Part shown: positions 8,813 through 15,722 of the stretch, piece after piece | Numbering within the stretch: position 1 is the first letter of the stretch | How the letters are laid out: each line of letters opens with the position of its first letter | Assembly (NCBI RefSeq): GCF_018785315.1 | Contig: NZ_WQPN01000127.1 | Coordinates: 62,001-126,000, forward strand | Direction of reading: 5' to 3' | DNA from: Clostridium sp. MCC353 | Lineage (GTDB): Bacteria; Bacillota; Clostridia; Lachnospirales; Lachnospiraceae | DNA: 64,000 bases | Program-made: the position numbers and the translations under genes | Notes under the pieces: generated by a model | Seen by the model: only the letters and a program-made list of their open reading frames with translations | Told to the model about the DNA's origin: nothing | The model's database searches: none

Positions 8813-9523
8813 TTAAAGAATTATTGCTGTTTTGAGATAGGTATCTGTGTGCATACAGGTGCTTCCTGTACTGTATTCGGGTTTCATATCCTGGAACACC
8901 TCTATCACATTTGTTAAATTATTAGATAAGGGTGAAACATTATGATCGGTCAAATATTTTCTTAAAATGCGGTATATCGCCTTTGAATCCGTATAGGGAT
9001 AACAGGTCCAGTCCTGCATTTCCACTTGGTCTGCACGGGAAGCAACCTTTAAAAATGCATTGGTAAAATCCCGGTTGGGTTCACTTTTTTCTAAAATCCT
9101 GATGATACAATTGGAATATCCCATGCTGAATGTTTCAATATATAAGGCCTTGGCAGTGGGAAAGTTATAGGAAAATAAGTTTTCCAAAACCAGCCTATAA
9201 GGGACATGCTCCAAATCCGGCATGAGGGAAACAGCAACAGCAGCTTTTTCCTTCGGGAATAAAGGTAAAACACTGATTTCATAAAGGATTTGGGAGACAA
9301 AGTTTTTAGTGTGCCAAGCAGTAGGATAAAGGTATTTACATCTCAGATACTCTGCGGCAAAGTTCACCAGATCCCCGGCTTTGTAATAGCTTATCATAGC
9401 GTTTTTCATCATTTCAGCTTGGGCTGGCAGACCGATTAATTTGAATGTAGATTCTACTAAGGCCACTGCTTTTAGAATCCTATTCTCAGGACTGTCAATT
9501 TTAAGGCTAAGTTCCGTTTTCAT
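8813..9523 (-). CDS. Hypothetical phage-type protein, 236 residues
   Basis: A soluble, largely helical protein without signal peptide or membrane segment. I do not recognise its family. It has a textbook start (AGGAGG 5 bases before ATG 9523) and is the first gene after the divergent promoter shared with the XRE regulator, so it heads the tail segment that includes the tape measure gene. In many tailed phages one or two chaperone-type genes sit immediately upstream of the tape measure; that is the most likely type of role, by position only. Confidence 0.7.
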   Translation of the reverse strand: MKTELSLKIDSPENRILKAVALVESTFKLIGLPAQAEMMKNAMISYYKAGDLVNFAAEYLRCKYLYPTAWHTKNFVSQILYEISVLPLFPKEKAAVAVSLMPDLEHVPYRLVLENLFSYNFPTAKALYIETFSMGYSNCIIRILEKSEPNRDFTNAFLKVASRADQVEMQDWTCYPYTDSKAIYRILRKYLTDHNVSPLSNNLTNVIEVFQDMKPEYSTGSTCMHTDTYLKTAIIL

Positions 9524-9560
9524 TTTTACCTCCTAATTGATGATGGTATGAATATGTGGT

Positions 9561-9600
9561 ATAATATGTAATATATAAATAATGCCAAACCATATATGGC
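9561..9600 (-). promoter_or_regulatory. Promoter and operator for the 236-residue protein and tape measure segment
   Basis: Read on the minus strand, TTGGCA (9588-9583) and TATTAT (9566-9561) are 16 bp apart. The -35 box is embedded in the palindrome GCCAAACCATATATGGC (9584-9600); a related CCAAATATGG occurs about 30 bp further right. Occupation of the palindrome by a repressor would block the promoter. The divergent XRE gene is the obvious candidate. Confidence 0.5.
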
Positions 9601-9690
9601 GATTTATAAATAAGTAATACCAAATATGGGCTGATATGAATTTAATATACCATAAATTATATTGTTCGTCAATGGGAGAGGAGCCATAAA

Positions 9691-10344
9691 TTGAAAGAAA
9701 AGGAATCAATACCATTTTTGCTTGATAATATTCGGTATTTATGCAGAATGCGGAAAATAACAATACACAAATTAGCGTATGACTTAGAAATACCGGTTTC
9801 AACAATTTCAAAATGGAATTTTACAACACCGTCGGTATTATATGCATTGAAGGTCGCTAAATACCTTGATGTGCAGTTGGAAACGCTCTGCGATACTTCA
9901 TTGGAGATGAAAGAATATGATCTGTTTATTGAGAGTTTGATTACAAAAACACAGAGCAACGAGGTATGTTGGAACTTGAACACGGATGATGCTATTACTA
10001 ATAGTATTAAATGGCATGAAAAAGTGACTGCAAATGTAGAGAATTTTTATAGCCGGCCATGGGATGAATTCAAGGATGAGGCATATGGAAGTTTCGGCGG
10101 CATCTATATTTTGAAAAAAAATGATGACAGCGCTGTTGTTTTTGCCCATCAGCAGGAACCTTATACTCCAGAGGATGAGGAACGGTTCCACGATTTTTAT
10201 CACCTGTTTTTATATTATGATAAAAGGCTGCACTATATAGACTGCAGTAAAAAAGAAACCCTGCTGAAAGCGATTCAAAAGCAGGTGCATACGGATGTTG
10301 AAGAGAAAAAAAATAAGGAGTTTATCGAGAGCTTTTTTGATTGA
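9691..10344 (+). CDS. XRE-family helix-turn-helix regulator
   Basis: A 217-residue protein with an N-terminal XRE-type DNA-binding domain (residues ~12-62; ITIHKLAYDLEIPVSTISKW is the helix-turn-helix). The C-terminal part is acidic, of unknown fold, and rich in aromatic residues. It starts at TTG 9691 behind GGGAGAGGAG. It is the only plus-strand gene within the tail operon and shares a 167-bp intergenic region with palindromic sites with the divergent gene at 9523. The likely role is repression of the downstream tail genes and of itself. A terminator at 10352 closes it before the convergent structural genes. Confidence 0.8.
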   Translation: MKEKESIPFLLDNIRYLCRMRKITIHKLAYDLEIPVSTISKWNFTTPSVLYALKVAKYLDVQLETLCDTSLEMKEYDLFIESLITKTQSNEVCWNLNTDDAITNSIKWHEKVTANVENFYSRPWDEFKDEAYGSFGGIYILKKNDDSAVVFAHQQEPYTPEDEERFHDFYHLFLYYDKRLHYIDCSKKETLLKAIQKQVHTDVEEKKNKEFIESFFD

Positions 10345-10351
10345 TGAAGAT

Positions 10352-10390
10352 GGGGGATACGCCGGATTTTCTGCCGTATACCCTGTTTTT
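10352..10390 (+). terminator. Terminator of the XRE regulator gene
   Basis: GGGGATACG pairs with CGTATACCC (one bulged A), followed by TGTTTTT. It lies between two convergent genes. Confidence 0.6.
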
Positions 10391-10397
10391 CTGCCGT

Positions 10398-10742
10398 TTA
10401 TTTTATAATGATTCCTGCCTTTGCCAGGTTTTCTTTTAAAAGTGCGGCAATTCCGGCTTCACCGCCTAAATCCCGGATTGCGAGATCCGCCAGATCCTGG
10501 CTGCCGCCGTCATTTATATGGATATTTTGGCCGTCATTGAGTAATCCATACTCTCTGCCGGCCTGCGAAGCTGTGCTGCGTCCGGCAGGAGAGGAAGCAG
10601 GTTTTAACAAATCAGGATCGGAAAAGAGATCGTTTGGAGATGAGCTGTCGATTATTCTCTGCGTGTGTTCTAAGGCAGTTCGAATTTTAACGTCCAGCAT
10701 TTTATCCAACTGGGATCTGTTTTTTACTGTTATGGCAGCCAT
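10398..10742 (-). CDS. Hypothetical structural-operon protein, 114 residues
   Basis: A soluble protein with a helical N-terminal half, a Ser/Ala/Pro-rich middle and a C-terminal half around GLLNDGQNIHINDGG and LADLAIRDLGGEAG. I do not recognise it. Its ATG lies 2 bp after the stop of the preceding gene, so translation is coupled. It is the last gene of the leftward segment before the convergent XRE regulator. Confidence 0.65.
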   Translation of the reverse strand: MAAITVKNRSQLDKMLDVKIRTALEHTQRIIDSSSPNDLFSDPDLLKPASSPAGRSTASQAGREYGLLNDGQNIHINDGGSQDLADLAIRDLGGEAGIAALLKENLAKAGIIIK

Positions 10743-10744
10743 AA

Positions 10745-10978
10745 TCAGCCGGCATTTTGGGAAGTTTCGTTATGTATGATTTCGCTCAGGGTCTTAACGA
10801 ATTCTTCCTGATCCACGCCTTTCATTTTTTCAGCCATTTCGAGGAGGGCAGAAGTGTCCACGGATCCATCTAAAAACTCGATTGCTCCGTAAATTTTGCT
10901 GAGGATTATTACCTCATATCTCAATTTTGCCGCCTTTAATTCTTTCAGTTCTTTTCTGGTTTTCAGCCATTCAGTCAT
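10745..10978 (-). CDS. Hypothetical small helical protein, 77 residues
   Basis: A short helical, highly charged protein (MTEWLKTRKELKELKAAK). ATG 10978 is preferred over ATG 10996 because AAGGAGA stands 8-9 bases before it. It is coupled to the next gene. Size, composition and position fit a small tail assembly or connector protein, but no family is recognised. Confidence 0.6.
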   Translation of the reverse strand: MTEWLKTRKELKELKAAKLRYEVIILSKIYGAIEFLDGSVDTSALLEMAEKMKGVDQEEFVKTLSEIIHNETSQNAG

Positions 10979-11007
10979 AATTGATCTCTCCTTCATAAAT
11001 TGTATTA

Positions 11008-11523
11008 TTATTTATAGAAGCCCAGCTTCATTTTTTCTTTGTAACATTGATTTATAATATCCATGGAATTGGTGACCTGTCCATTTAATAATTTATTTTC
11101 TTTGATATACGCTTCGTATTTATTGTGGGTGCCGATTACGTGGTCAAACTGCTCTTTGCTGTAGTTTCTTCCGGCAGATAGTGCTGAGGCGAAATCTAAA
11201 ATTTCCCAACGCATATCTTCCACATTTTTATCAATTACCATTTCTGTCAGTTTTTCTAATCCGTCCTTCAACTCTTTGTCGTGCCGTATGGACTGCTGTA
11301 CATCTTTTTCCCGTTGGTTTTCCAGAGTTTCCAACCGTTTTGCAACGCTGATGATCAGTTCGTGTTCTTCCCGTTTTTTCCTTGTGGATTTAAATTCCAG
11401 ACCAATTTTTGTGGTAAACCATTCTAAGACCGCCCAGGCGTATTTTAATCCGATTAACACGATGAAGATGTCCATAATGAAGGAAGAAAAATCGACCTGG
11501 GTCAGCATGTTAATTTCATTCAC
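11008..11523 (-). CDS. Membrane-anchored coiled-coil protein, 171 residues
   Basis: Residues ~12-35 form one hydrophobic segment (SSFIMDIFIVLIGLKYAWAV). A long charged coiled coil (~45-105) and a helical C-terminal domain follow. Proteins of this shape are frequent in phages and tail-like elements of Firmicutes near lysis genes. The start is GTG 11523. It is too long for a plain holin and shows no enzymatic motif. Its function is not established. Confidence 0.65.
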   Translation of the reverse strand: MNEINMLTQVDFSSFIMDIFIVLIGLKYAWAVLEWFTTKIGLEFKSTRKKREEHELIISVAKRLETLENQREKDVQQSIRHDKELKDGLEKLTEMVIDKNVEDMRWEILDFASALSAGRNYSKEQFDHVIGTHNKYEAYIKENKLLNGQVTNSMDIINQCYKEKMKLGFYK

Positions 11524-11582
11524 TCATATGCACCCGCCCTTTCTGTAATCCGGTATGTAATGAAATCCGGTGTGAGAGGAGG

Positions 11583-11819
11583 CTATCTGCCGGATTCTGT
11601 GTTGGGTCTACGTTTCAGCCACTCCGAATAAAGTTTTTTTGTTTCACCTTTGTGGAAATAGCAGCAGATATGGCCTTCATTATTGGCGCTTTCACAGATC
11701 CATTTTGGCTGTATTTTGTGGCTGGTGTAGAAAATAATCTGTTTTAGAGCGGTGACGGGGATAATATTATGTTCGCCATAACATTCATATACTTCTTCTA
11801 AATTTTTAAATATGTTCAA
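11583..11819 (-). CDS. Hypothetical protein, 78 residues
   Basis: A small Cys-containing soluble protein (with CYFHKGETKKLYSEW near the end). TTG 11819 is chosen as start because AAGGAGA stands 6 bases upstream. It is separated from the tail tube gene by a strong hairpin terminator and a direct-repeat block, so it may have its own promoter in that gap. Not recognised. Confidence 0.55.
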   Translation of the reverse strand: MNIFKNLEEVYECYGEHNIIPVTALKQIIFYTSHKIQPKWICESANNEGHICCYFHKGETKKLYSEWLKRRPNTESGR

Positions 11820-11840
11820 ACGAAAGTCTCCTTCAGGTGT

Positions 11841-11892
11841 AAAAAATGAGGTAAGCGCTGTTTACAATTGTATTGTAGAAGCGCTTACCTCA
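11841..11892 (-). terminator. Strong terminator, 13-bp perfect stem
   Basis: TGAGGTAAGCGCT (11847-11859) and AGCGCTTACCTCA (11880-11892) are perfect inverted repeats around a 20-base AT-rich loop. On the minus strand the stem is followed by six T. It separates the abundant structural gene at 12038 from the genes further left. Confidence 0.75.
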
Positions 11893-11941
11893 GGCTTGTG
11901 AAAATACAATTATTATTATTTTTTTACATAGAGGGCGAAGG

Positions 11942-12026
11942 CATTTTCGAAAATGGCTTCACCCTTTACATTAAATGGCTAAGTCATTTTCAGAAATGGC
12001 TTCACCCTTTACATCACCCTTTACAT
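11942..12026. repeat. Direct repeats, 43-bp period
   Basis: A 30-bp unit beginning CATTTTC and ending CACCCTTTACAT occurs at 11942-11971 and 11985-12014 with two or three differences, and its last 12 bases occur once more at 12015-12026. The unit contains the palindrome ATTTTCGAAAAT. It lies directly after the tail tube gene and before the terminator. It may be an mRNA 3'-end processing or stability element, or a protein binding array. Confidence 0.7.
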
Positions 12027-12037
12027 AAAAAAACACA

Positions 12038-12775
12038 TTATTCAGCCTCATCCGCCAGTTCAACCATATCAATCACATTCCCGTCTTTGTCTTCCATCAC
12101 CGAGAACGTAATCGTAACAGATGCCGGATCTCCCTCGGAAGAGAAGGATAAATCTAAAGATTTCTGTGGTTTTGCTTTATAAGCTGTAATGATATAAGGA
12201 GTTAAAACGCCGGATTCATCTTTCTCAACGGTATTCATTGTGATATAGTAATCCAACGGATTCCGGTTGTTGTTGAAGGAAATTCTCTGTACGCCGTCTG
12301 ATTTAGAAACCAGGTAACCCACTTCATAGCTGGAGCCCACAGCGATTTCATCTGCTGTTGTGGCAGTAAATGTATTGTTGGCACAAGTGCCTTTGATCTC
12401 TTTTCCAGCGAAATCGTCGGCCGGATAAACGAAAATGGTTCCGGCTTTGGCGCCTGCGGGAAGAGTGAGAGTTCCGGCTGTTTCGCATTTGAGAGTCTCT
12501 CTCCTGGCGACAACTGCGGTTGTTTCGATGACGCCGTCTGATAAAAGCGCATAGAGTTTGAACGGAGCTACCTGGGCCTCGATGGTCATGGTTCCTTCCA
12601 TAGGATTTGTAAATGCGATCTTATTGGCGCCCTTTGCCTTTGCGTATGTATCTTCAGATGAAAAACCTGCAGTAGTCGTATTGGCTGTATCAAAGAATAA
12701 AAACGGTTCCATGGTCTTTAAAACTCTGATATCCACATCACATACCTGTCTGTTTGCTTTATTAATGTTTGCCAT
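12038..12775 (-). CDS. Probable tail tube / major structural protein
   Basis: A 245-residue beta-rich, acidic protein (starts MANINKANRQVCDVDIRVLK) without signal peptide. It has Thr/Ala/Gly-rich repeats and a C-terminal part with LSFSSEGDPASVTITFSVMED. Size, composition, a strong AAGGAGG ribosome site before ATG 12775, and a dedicated strong terminator all fit a highly expressed tail tube subunit. Family assignment by profile was not possible, so a major tail protein of another type is also possible. Confidence 0.6.
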   Translation of the reverse strand: MANINKANRQVCDVDIRVLKTMEPFLFFDTANTTTAGFSSEDTYAKAKGANKIAFTNPMEGTMTIEAQVAPFKLYALLSDGVIETTAVVARRETLKCETAGTLTLPAGAKAGTIFVYPADDFAGKEIKGTCANNTFTATTADEIAVGSSYEVGYLVSKSDGVQRISFNNNRNPLDYYITMNTVEKDESGVLTPYIITAYKAKPQKSLDLSFSSEGDPASVTITFSVMEDKDGNVIDMVELADEAE

Positions 12776-12811
12776 AAAAAAATCCTCCTTGATATAAAAT
12801 GTTTTTTAGTT

Positions 12812-13651
12812 TTAGTCGTCAATTGGCTCAAACCATAGTGTTTCTTTAAAATTACCGTCAGAATCGCCCCATGCTGCCACGTTCATGGACTGGATTTCAT
12901 AGGAATCCAGATAGCGCTGTCTTTTAAACTGGTCGTATAGCTGATATACGGTGAGATCCCAAATGTTGGTCATGTTGATACTGGAATGACGGGAAGCGAG
13001 AGCGGATATCAGATTTGGAAGTTCCATTTTCCCTTTGTCCCTGGAATCTTTGGTTTTTTTGGCTTGTTCCATTCTGGATAATAATTTCTCAGCCGTTTTA
13101 TTTTTGATTTTGACCGGCTGGGATGCCGGATCATTTTTAGAAATTCCATTGAGCTGCAGAATAATATGAATGACTTCATTATAATTTTCCCTGTTAATCC
13201 AGCCGGTAACGAGTTTTTCCTTCTCGTCATTTTCGGTGCCGTTATATAAGAGAAAAGCGCTTTGGCGTGGGTCATATTTTATTTCATCAACAAAAAAGAA
13301 TTGTAAAGCGGCCATAATTGTGCCCAGTGTCATTTGGTCAAGCTGTGCTAAATCCCAAAAGGATAAGGTTTTTCGTTCCTCCGGTGATAAGTTCCAGTAT
13401 TCTTCTTTGACCTTTTTTAGCAGAGATAATTCGTCTGTAGCATACAGTTTATAATATTCTTCATTTATTCCGTCAATGGACCGGAAGTAGGAATCGATGT
13501 CCATTGACAGAAAATTCAGAAAGAGAGAGTACGCCGAAAACGTTATTTTTGCAATCTCTTTTAGTAAAGGTGATTTAACGCTTCCAACTTTGGGAATGTT
13601 AACCGGTTCATAGCTGAGCAGTGTGAAATAGTCTAATTTCGTAGTGATCAC
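12812..13651 (-). CDS. Hypothetical structural-operon protein, 279 residues
   Basis: A soluble protein with an aromatic-rich N-terminal half (PLLKEIAKITFSAYSLFLNF), a stretch DLAQLDQMTLGTIMAALQFF, and a charged, lysine-rich linker (about 175-200). GTG 13651 overlaps the stop of the preceding gene, so it is translationally coupled. It lies directly upstream of the tail tube gene. I do not recognise a family; a tail assembly or baseplate role is guessed from position. Confidence 0.65.
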   Translation of the reverse strand: MITTKLDYFTLLSYEPVNIPKVGSVKSPLLKEIAKITFSAYSLFLNFLSMDIDSYFRSIDGINEEYYKLYATDELSLLKKVKEEYWNLSPEERKTLSFWDLAQLDQMTLGTIMAALQFFFVDEIKYDPRQSAFLLYNGTENDEKEKLVTGWINRENYNEVIHIILQLNGISKNDPASQPVKIKNKTAEKLLSRMEQAKKTKDSRDKGKMELPNLISALASRHSSINMTNIWDLTVYQLYDQFKRQRYLDSYEIQSMNVAAWGDSDGNFKETLWFEPIDD

Positions 13652-14127
13652 CTGCTTTTTACTTTGAAATCCGAGATTGTGTAGATCAGCTGACGGCCGT
13701 AATGATTGTCATTTGGGAAAAAATGAGTGTCGGATTCCAGTGCGGGGCGTCCGATTCCAAAGTCATCAGAGCCTGTAATGCACCGGTCCGCCATGTCCGC
13801 CAGAATGTCGGCGCGGGTTCCCCGAAAATCATCTCTGGAATACTTCATAATGCTTTTGTGGCAGTATGCCCATACAATGATCTTCATGTCTTTAATCATT
13901 TTAGTAGGGATTCGTGGCACCTCTACTTCAATGCAAAGATAAGACTGTTCTTCGGTTTGAGTGTTATTGACATATAGATAGGGGAAAATCCGGCTGTAGA
14001 CCAGATTTTCCACGTTATCATCGGTGATCGTATCATTGAGCAGTAAGGAAACGATATCCTGAGAACCGGTCAGAAGTGAGATGATCCGGTCTTTATATGC
14101 TCCTATATCTCGTAAAACTGAATCCAT
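13648..14127 (-). CDS. Possible tail terminator/connector protein, 159 residues
   Basis: A compact protein with helical N terminus and an alternating beta C-terminal half (ESQ-type strands YLCIEVEVPRIPTKM and GRQLIYTISDFKVKSR). Its size and its location two genes before the tail tube fit the tail terminator or head-tail joining class, which share this alpha/beta layout, but similarity was judged only by eye. ATG 14127 follows AAGGAGG. Confidence 0.55.
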   Translation of the reverse strand: MDSVLRDIGAYKDRIISLLTGSQDIVSLLLNDTITDDNVENLVYSRIFPYLYVNNTQTEEQSYLCIEVEVPRIPTKMIKDMKIIVWAYCHKSIMKYSRDDFRGTRADILADMADRCITGSDDFGIGRPALESDTHFFPNDNHYGRQLIYTISDFKVKSR

Positions 14128-14137
14128 GTTGTCCTCC

Positions 14138-14473
14138 TTAATAGAGACTTTCTATATTAATTTCAAATTCGCAGCAATAATTGGAAAGCTGCAGGATAAG
14201 TACGGAACCGGCGGCATTTTCATCGTTTATTTCGAGCAAAATGCAGTTCTCATCAATATGATGAAATACCTTATAATCGCAGATAATGTTCCATTTTGCA
14301 GTAATGCCGGTCAAAGGCCTGTTGTCCTGGCCGGTGAAATGAGCGCTATAGGCTGCGGGGCATCCTATTTTCAACGTGGGGCTGCCATGGATAGAAGGAA
14401 TCACCTGCCTGTCCGATAATGCGGATTCGAAATGATCAATAACTTCAGCAGCCTGGGTATGATTGTTTTTCAC
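14138..14473 (-). CDS. Hypothetical structural-operon protein, 111 residues
   Basis: A beta-rich small protein (ILLEINDENAAGSVLILQLS near its end). It starts at GTG 14473 behind GAGGTGATC. It lies between the holin-like gene (13-bp gap) and the connector-like gene (11-bp gap), clearly in one operon. Not recognised. Confidence 0.6.
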   Translation of the reverse strand: MKNNHTQAAEVIDHFESALSDRQVIPSIHGSPTLKIGCPAAYSAHFTGQDNRPLTGITAKWNIICDYKVFHHIDENCILLEINDENAAGSVLILQLSNYCCEFEINIESLY

Positions 14474-14485
14474 ACGATCACCTCT

Positions 14486-14758
14486 TTACAGTTTTTCATT
14501 TTCACCAATTAAGTTTCGAAACGCTTCATATAATCCTGTGCTCGCCAGTCCGGTAACGGCGCCGGCCACAATGGAGTTTAAGGTGACGCCCCCTGAATCG
14601 ATGCAGGTTAAAACAGCTCCCGCTATCGCTAAGATAGAAGGAATGTACTGGTTGCTGATCCTGTCTAAGCAGGTGATGTGTTTGACACAATACCCGATCA
14701 CTAAACAGGCAGCCATGACGATTGGAACATACATTTGCGTGATATAATTCAAATCCAT
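14486..14758 (-). CDS. Phage holin-like protein
   Basis: A 90-residue protein starting MDLNYITQMYVPIVMAACLV at ATG 14758, preceded by AGGAGG. Two or three hydrophobic segments (about 9-28, 38-55 and 57-72) and a short charged tail (RNLIGENEKL) fit the small multi-span holins of Firmicute phages (phage_holin_5_2/Hol44-like). Holins make the membrane lesion that releases the lytic enzyme. No endolysin is visible in the window, so it may lie beyond the left edge. Its place early in the operon is unusual. Confidence 0.7.
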   Translation of the reverse strand: MDLNYITQMYVPIVMAACLVIGYCVKHITCLDRISNQYIPSILAIAGAVLTCIDSGGVTLNSIVAGAVTGLASTGLYEAFRNLIGENEKL

Positions 14759-14840
14759 AACCGTTACCTCCTGATGTTGATTTCTTGTATTTCCATACTT
14801 GATATATACACACATAAAAATGGAGGAAAGGGCCGGAAAT

Positions 14841-15722
14841 TCAAGGCTTGGCGGCAGCTTTCAGCTTTTCCACACGGTAGGTTTTCTGCTTAATAGTCTT
14901 GTTTTTCCTGGTAAATCTGCTCTGGCAGTTCCCGCACCTTTTCTGGTTTCCGGTTTTTTTGATATAAAGGCCGCCGCAGTCTGCGCATCTGCCGTATTGC
15001 TTTCTGGTATTCTGGGGCAGGCCGTAATATTTCTTCTGCCATTTCCGTATTTCGCCGTCCAGACACCGGTTGATGTATTTTACGTAAAAATGGTCTTCCG
15101 TCAGGAAGTCCAATCTGGTGGGAACGGAGGCTTCCCCTTCATAATCCCCGATTAACATACAGTGATCCAATATTTTTTGCAGAAATGATTCCATGAGCGT
15201 TTTATATTCACTCCAGGATAAAGACATCTTTTGTTTCCCCAGTTTTTCCCTGGTCTCTTGGGAAATCTGCATCGCTTCCTTAATTAAGGAAACAGCCTCA
15301 TCTTTGTTTATCTCGGTTCCGGATATCCAGTCAAAATACAGTTTTTTCGGCGTCTTTATGGAATCCATATATTCTTTTCCCAGAATGACCTGGCTGTCAA
15401 AATACCTTGTATAAAGATTGTTTATCTTTTGGCGTATGAGATCATACCATTTATCCGATGAGGTTACGGATTTATAATAATTGTATTCCACAGAAGACCA
15501 GGCGGCAAAAACCTGTCCCAGTTCCGTTTCCAACAGATCTTTGCGGACGTTAAAATGAATTGTTTTGCTGTAGATGCGTCTTTTATTATCGCAGCACCAG
15601 ATCAGAGAGCAGAATGACCTGAATAGTTCCTCTTTTTCCGCATCTGATCCGGCGTATTTATAATCCTCAATGATTTCATATAGATAGTTTTCCGTATTAT
15701 ATATGGCTGTCACCTTCCTCAA
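14841..15722 (-). CDS. Zinc-ribbon protein overlapping the phage RNA polymerase gene
   Basis: A 293-residue basic protein. The first ~235 residues are helical and aromatic-rich with no known domain. Residues ~245-266 form a four-cysteine zinc ribbon (CADCGG... and CGNCQ). A Lys/Arg-rich tail follows, suited to nucleic acid contact. It overlaps the RNA polymerase gene by 26 bp. Such tight coupling to a single-chain polymerase suggests a partner factor, for example for promoter recognition or elongation; this is inference. TTG 15722 is the longest start; GTG 15713 sits almost on a GAGGAA sequence and is possible. Confidence 0.65.
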   Translation of the reverse strand: MRKVTAIYNTENYLYEIIEDYKYAGSDAEKEELFRSFCSLIWCCDNKRRIYSKTIHFNVRKDLLETELGQVFAAWSSVEYNYYKSVTSSDKWYDLIRQKINNLYTRYFDSQVILGKEYMDSIKTPKKLYFDWISGTEINKDEAVSLIKEAMQISQETREKLGKQKMSLSWSEYKTLMESFLQKILDHCMLIGDYEGEASVPTRLDFLTEDHFYVKYINRCLDGEIRKWQKKYYGLPQNTRKQYGRCADCGGLYIKKTGNQKRCGNCQSRFTRKNKTIKQKTYRVEKLKAAAKP

